From the NCBI RefSeq assembly GCF_030704535.1, contig NC_081818.1:29592001-29656000 (forward strand): 64,000 bases of DNA. The letters are read 5' to 3'. This document shows positions 61,610 through 64,000 of the stretch, in pieces; the stretch's first letter is position 1, and each line of letters begins with the position of its first letter. This DNA is from Vitis vinifera. Lineage: Eukaryota > Streptophyta > Magnoliopsida > Vitales > Vitaceae. The translations under genes and the position numbers were made by a program. The notes under the pieces were generated by a model. The model was given only the letters and a program-made list of their open reading frames with translations. It had not been told where the DNA came from and did no database searches.

Positions 61610-62150
61610 ATTCAAGCAATCAGTTCATCTTCTCTTCCAATGCTGGTGATAGATTTCATCCTTCTCTTCTTGTGGGTCCCACCAGAATTTGCTCCCTTCC
61701 TGTTCATATTGCACTGGACTTCTGCTCTCTCACCACCACCAGCTTCTGCCATGGAGCCGCCCACTAATCGTCCAGTGGGGCTCTGCCATTCTGTCTCGTT
61801 TTCCTTCTTCTCCAGGCCCATCCCTCTTCTAGCTGAGTTTACCATTCTGCTGCCTGAATTGTTATGTTGCCCTTGCTGCTGCCGCTGTCACTGTCCCTGC
61901 TGTGTAGCTCCATTGGAAGGTCAGCCTCTTGCCAACTCTTACCATTTCTTGCATGATCATCAACAGATGGTAGCCTATTCTCATGAATGACAAGGGCCTC
62001 TCACGTTTCATTTACCAGTGGCCAACATCCTGAACTATGCTTCAAGAACTTCCTTCTGTTATAATCAGTGTCTGCATCTCGCCTTTCCTCACGGGCCACA
62101 GATTTTCCCAAGTTTCTCCCACCATGGAGGCCTCAACTCTTCCCCACGGT
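61610..62150 (-). pseudogene. coding-like island, unrecognised, interrupted
   Basis: The minus strand has protein-like sequence in two frames. From about 62128 it reads GGRNLGKSVAREERRDADTD and on to HSSGCWPLVNET, then a TGA. The same frame then continues EALVIHENRLPSVDDHARNG to a stop near 61830. A second frame, 61845-61612, reads MVNSARRGMGLEKKENETEW and ends IGREDELIA. The block is richer in GC than its flanks and in Lys, Arg, Glu and Ser. I recognise no family. A good donor word (AATG followed by GTAAGAG) lies in the middle, so an exon structure is possible instead of decay. Confidence 0.35.
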
Positions 62151-62159
62151 AACTTCTTT

Positions 62160-63763
62160 CCATCGATATAGAACTCTGTAATTTAATTAGTAGAAAATAT
62201 CAAGCAAAAATAATTTCTCATAATTGATTTACCATAAACAATATAAAAAATAAATATAATTAAAAATAGTTAAAATATCGACATATATTTAAATTATTTA
62301 TTCTTTATATTAAAAAAATAAAATAAAATAAATTTAAAAACATGTAAAATAATATATTAAATTATTTATTCTTTTATTTTCTTCCACGTTTTTTTTCCAT
62401 CACATTTTTTGCAAATTTTCAAAGTCAAATATAAGAAAAATGTCTAAATTTGAAAATAATTATTAAGAATGGCACAAAAAAGGTAAAAAATAAACATCAA
62501 CGACAACAACAACAAGACGGAATGAACGAGTTCGCATTTACGTATATTTACAAATTGCAAATTGAATTCAGCTTGCCAAACCTCTTTTGTTTTTTTTTTT
62601 TGCTCTTTCATTGTTGTGGTCCCATTTGGAGCAAGTGATAGCCCATATACCTAATTTACATCTATATGATTTGATTTGGTAAATATTGGAAAATTTGATC
62701 AATCATGTCTTGTCACATTATATCATACTATATATATTTTAGTTTTCATTACTTTTAAAAATATGACAATCATATAATGTCATGTCTCGCATTAGATTTG
62801 ATTGGTTCTTACTTCTTATCTATATATCATCTTATTATTTTATACTTTAATTAATTTATTTTTTTGTATTTTCTTCTTATTTGTTTGGTCACGATCTTAT
62901 TTACTTATACATTAGTTTTATATTATTTATATAATCATCTCTTAATTTAGATTGTCATACATTTTCAATCTTCCATAAGTGCCAACTCCAACTCGGTACA
63001 ACAGAATTTTTCTTTTTTAGCATATAGAAAGGTAAGTTACGATCTTTTAGAAAAAAGTCCTACTGCGTCTTCCCTGTTGGGAGACAGATACAACAATCAA
63101 TGCCCTACTGCTACTGGGTTTCAATCACTAAAAATCTCATTTAGGAAATTTGTTATTTTATTTTATTTTTTTGGATTTGGCTTTAGTTACAAATCAGCCA
63201 TAATTTGTTCAAAGCTGCTTCCACAAGAAGCAATTTTCTTTGCACTAGGAAGACGTGCTCACTCACACACATCAATGTGGCTAAATTTTCTCAAACAGGG
63301 GTCTATGATGTGCTTGAATTGAATCTTTGGGTCAATGTCATCATAATTAAAGCTGGCCCCCAATAAAAAGAGAAAAAAGGAAAAATCTTCATGGATAGAT
63401 CCATGTGCAACTCATGATGATGATGCTACTCTTTTTGTAAAGCTGGCCCCGTGGCAGGTGGAATTTAGGAAAAGCCACAAACATACTACATTTCATAAAT
63501 GGAAGACCCTAAACATATAAAATTCTCATACAAAATAACAAATCGATCAGCCACTCTCATCCAAGGGACAAACCCCAATGGAGTGACTCCATGGCATCAT
63601 GATCCATCACTTGAGTCATTCTCGATTTTCCAAAAACACCCAGGTACTGCAAAATCCAGCAGGACCATAAGAGGCCTACAACACTTAAACATACTCATAT
63701 ATTAGTTAGTACTTAGTACTACTACAACACTACATGATAAATATGGGTAAATAAGGGAACAGA
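62160..63763. other. intergenic and 3' side of the GASA gene
   Basis: AT-rich, with runs of A and T near 62270-62350. A direct repeat of aagctggcccc occurs near 63350 and 63439. The part next to 63764 should hold the GASA 3' UTR. Short frames here have no recognisable domain. Confidence 0.5.
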
Positions 63764-63945
63764 TCAGGGGCATTTTGGTCCTCCTTCCTTGGTCTTCCAG
63801 TTGTTGTAGCATGGGCAGACGGCTTTATTACCATAATACCCTGGGGGAACGCACAGGCACTTTTTGCAGCATTTCTGACAGAAGAACATGCAAGGTTTGT
63901 GGTACTGTGTCTTGCCGCACCTCCTCGAGCACTGTGACGGGCATT
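63764..63945 (-). CDS. GASA/snakin cysteine-rich peptide, last exon
   Basis: After an acceptor (GAAATGACCAG, exon from 63945) the minus strand encodes 59 residues and a TGA at 63764-63766. It is the complete GASA domain with twelve cysteines in the spacing CX3CX3CX8CX3CX2CCX2CXCX11CXCX12C, ending in the typical KEGGPKCP. The conserved words QYHKPCMFFCQKCC and CVPPGYYGNK are present. These small secreted peptides are gibberellin-responsive and affect growth or defence. The signal peptide and earlier exon or exons lie beyond the window or past the intron at 63946; a stop directly upstream in this frame supports the splice site. Which GASA member it is cannot be said. Confidence 0.92.
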
Positions 63946-64000
63946 CTGGTCATTTCGCACCACAACAATACAAAAGCTGCATCATTATCATTTGGCTTTT

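Noticed and set aside
61640..61990. Plus-strand frame of 116 codons, Pro/Cys-rich
   Set aside because: It appears to be the antisense of the minus-strand coding-like island; no signal peptide plus mature domain that I recognise.
63730..63963. 77-codon minus-strand frame
   Set aside because: Shifted frame over the GASA exon; the twelve-cysteine frame is the real one.
1..64000. CRISPR arrays, operons, bacterial promoters and tRNA or rRNA genes
   Set aside because: None seen; the repeats present are microsatellites, tandem repeats or transposon ends, and the organism is a plant. The tRNA-like sequence at 35415-35468 is SINE-type and not a foldable tRNA gene.

Overview
The window is plant nuclear DNA: AT-rich intergenic sequence, genes with short exons and GT-AG introns, LTR retrotransposons, MITEs and an endogenous plant pararetrovirus. 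The proteins read most like grapevine (Vitis), but that assignment comes from recall, not a search. All exon models were built by hand from splice sites and reading phase.

Layout. 1-3732: a Ty1/copia element on the minus strand, cut by the window edge, sitting in intron 1 of an AVT-type amino-acid transporter gene whose exon 1 is at 3776-3938. 6920-7640: a decayed copia fragment. 8136-9965 (-): an intact three-exon tandem paralogue of that transporter. 10.1-24.5 kb: gene-poor, with AT microsatellites, three MITE candidates, a probable solo LTR and degenerate repeats. 24578-26895 (+): a NIP2-type aquaporin with every sequence hallmark of a silicon channel. 27367-40685 (-): the condensin ATPase SMC4 in 28 exons. 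41906-52876 (-): an endogenous caulimovirid in two components, flanked by a 256-bp direct duplication of host DNA. 57592-61253 (+): the purine-biosynthesis gene PUR5, with a 4-bp duplication that breaks its frame. 63764-63945 (-): the last exon of a GASA/snakin peptide gene.

The most unusual object is the viral locus. Two components of about 5.6 and 5.4 kb lie head to tail. Each starts with a nearly identical leader carrying an initiator-Met tRNA primer site. One encodes movement-protein and zinc-knuckle capsid regions; the other encodes protease, reverse transcriptase and RNase H. Each also carries a different protein region of unknown function. The arrangement fits the bipartite genomes proposed for some endogenous florendoviruses. 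The frames contain stops and shifts, so this copy is a decayed relic.

The host genes are unrelated housekeeping or transport genes, not a pathway. The virus lies about 1 kb upstream of SMC4 on the same strand, in the interval between the divergently transcribed SMC4 and PUR5.
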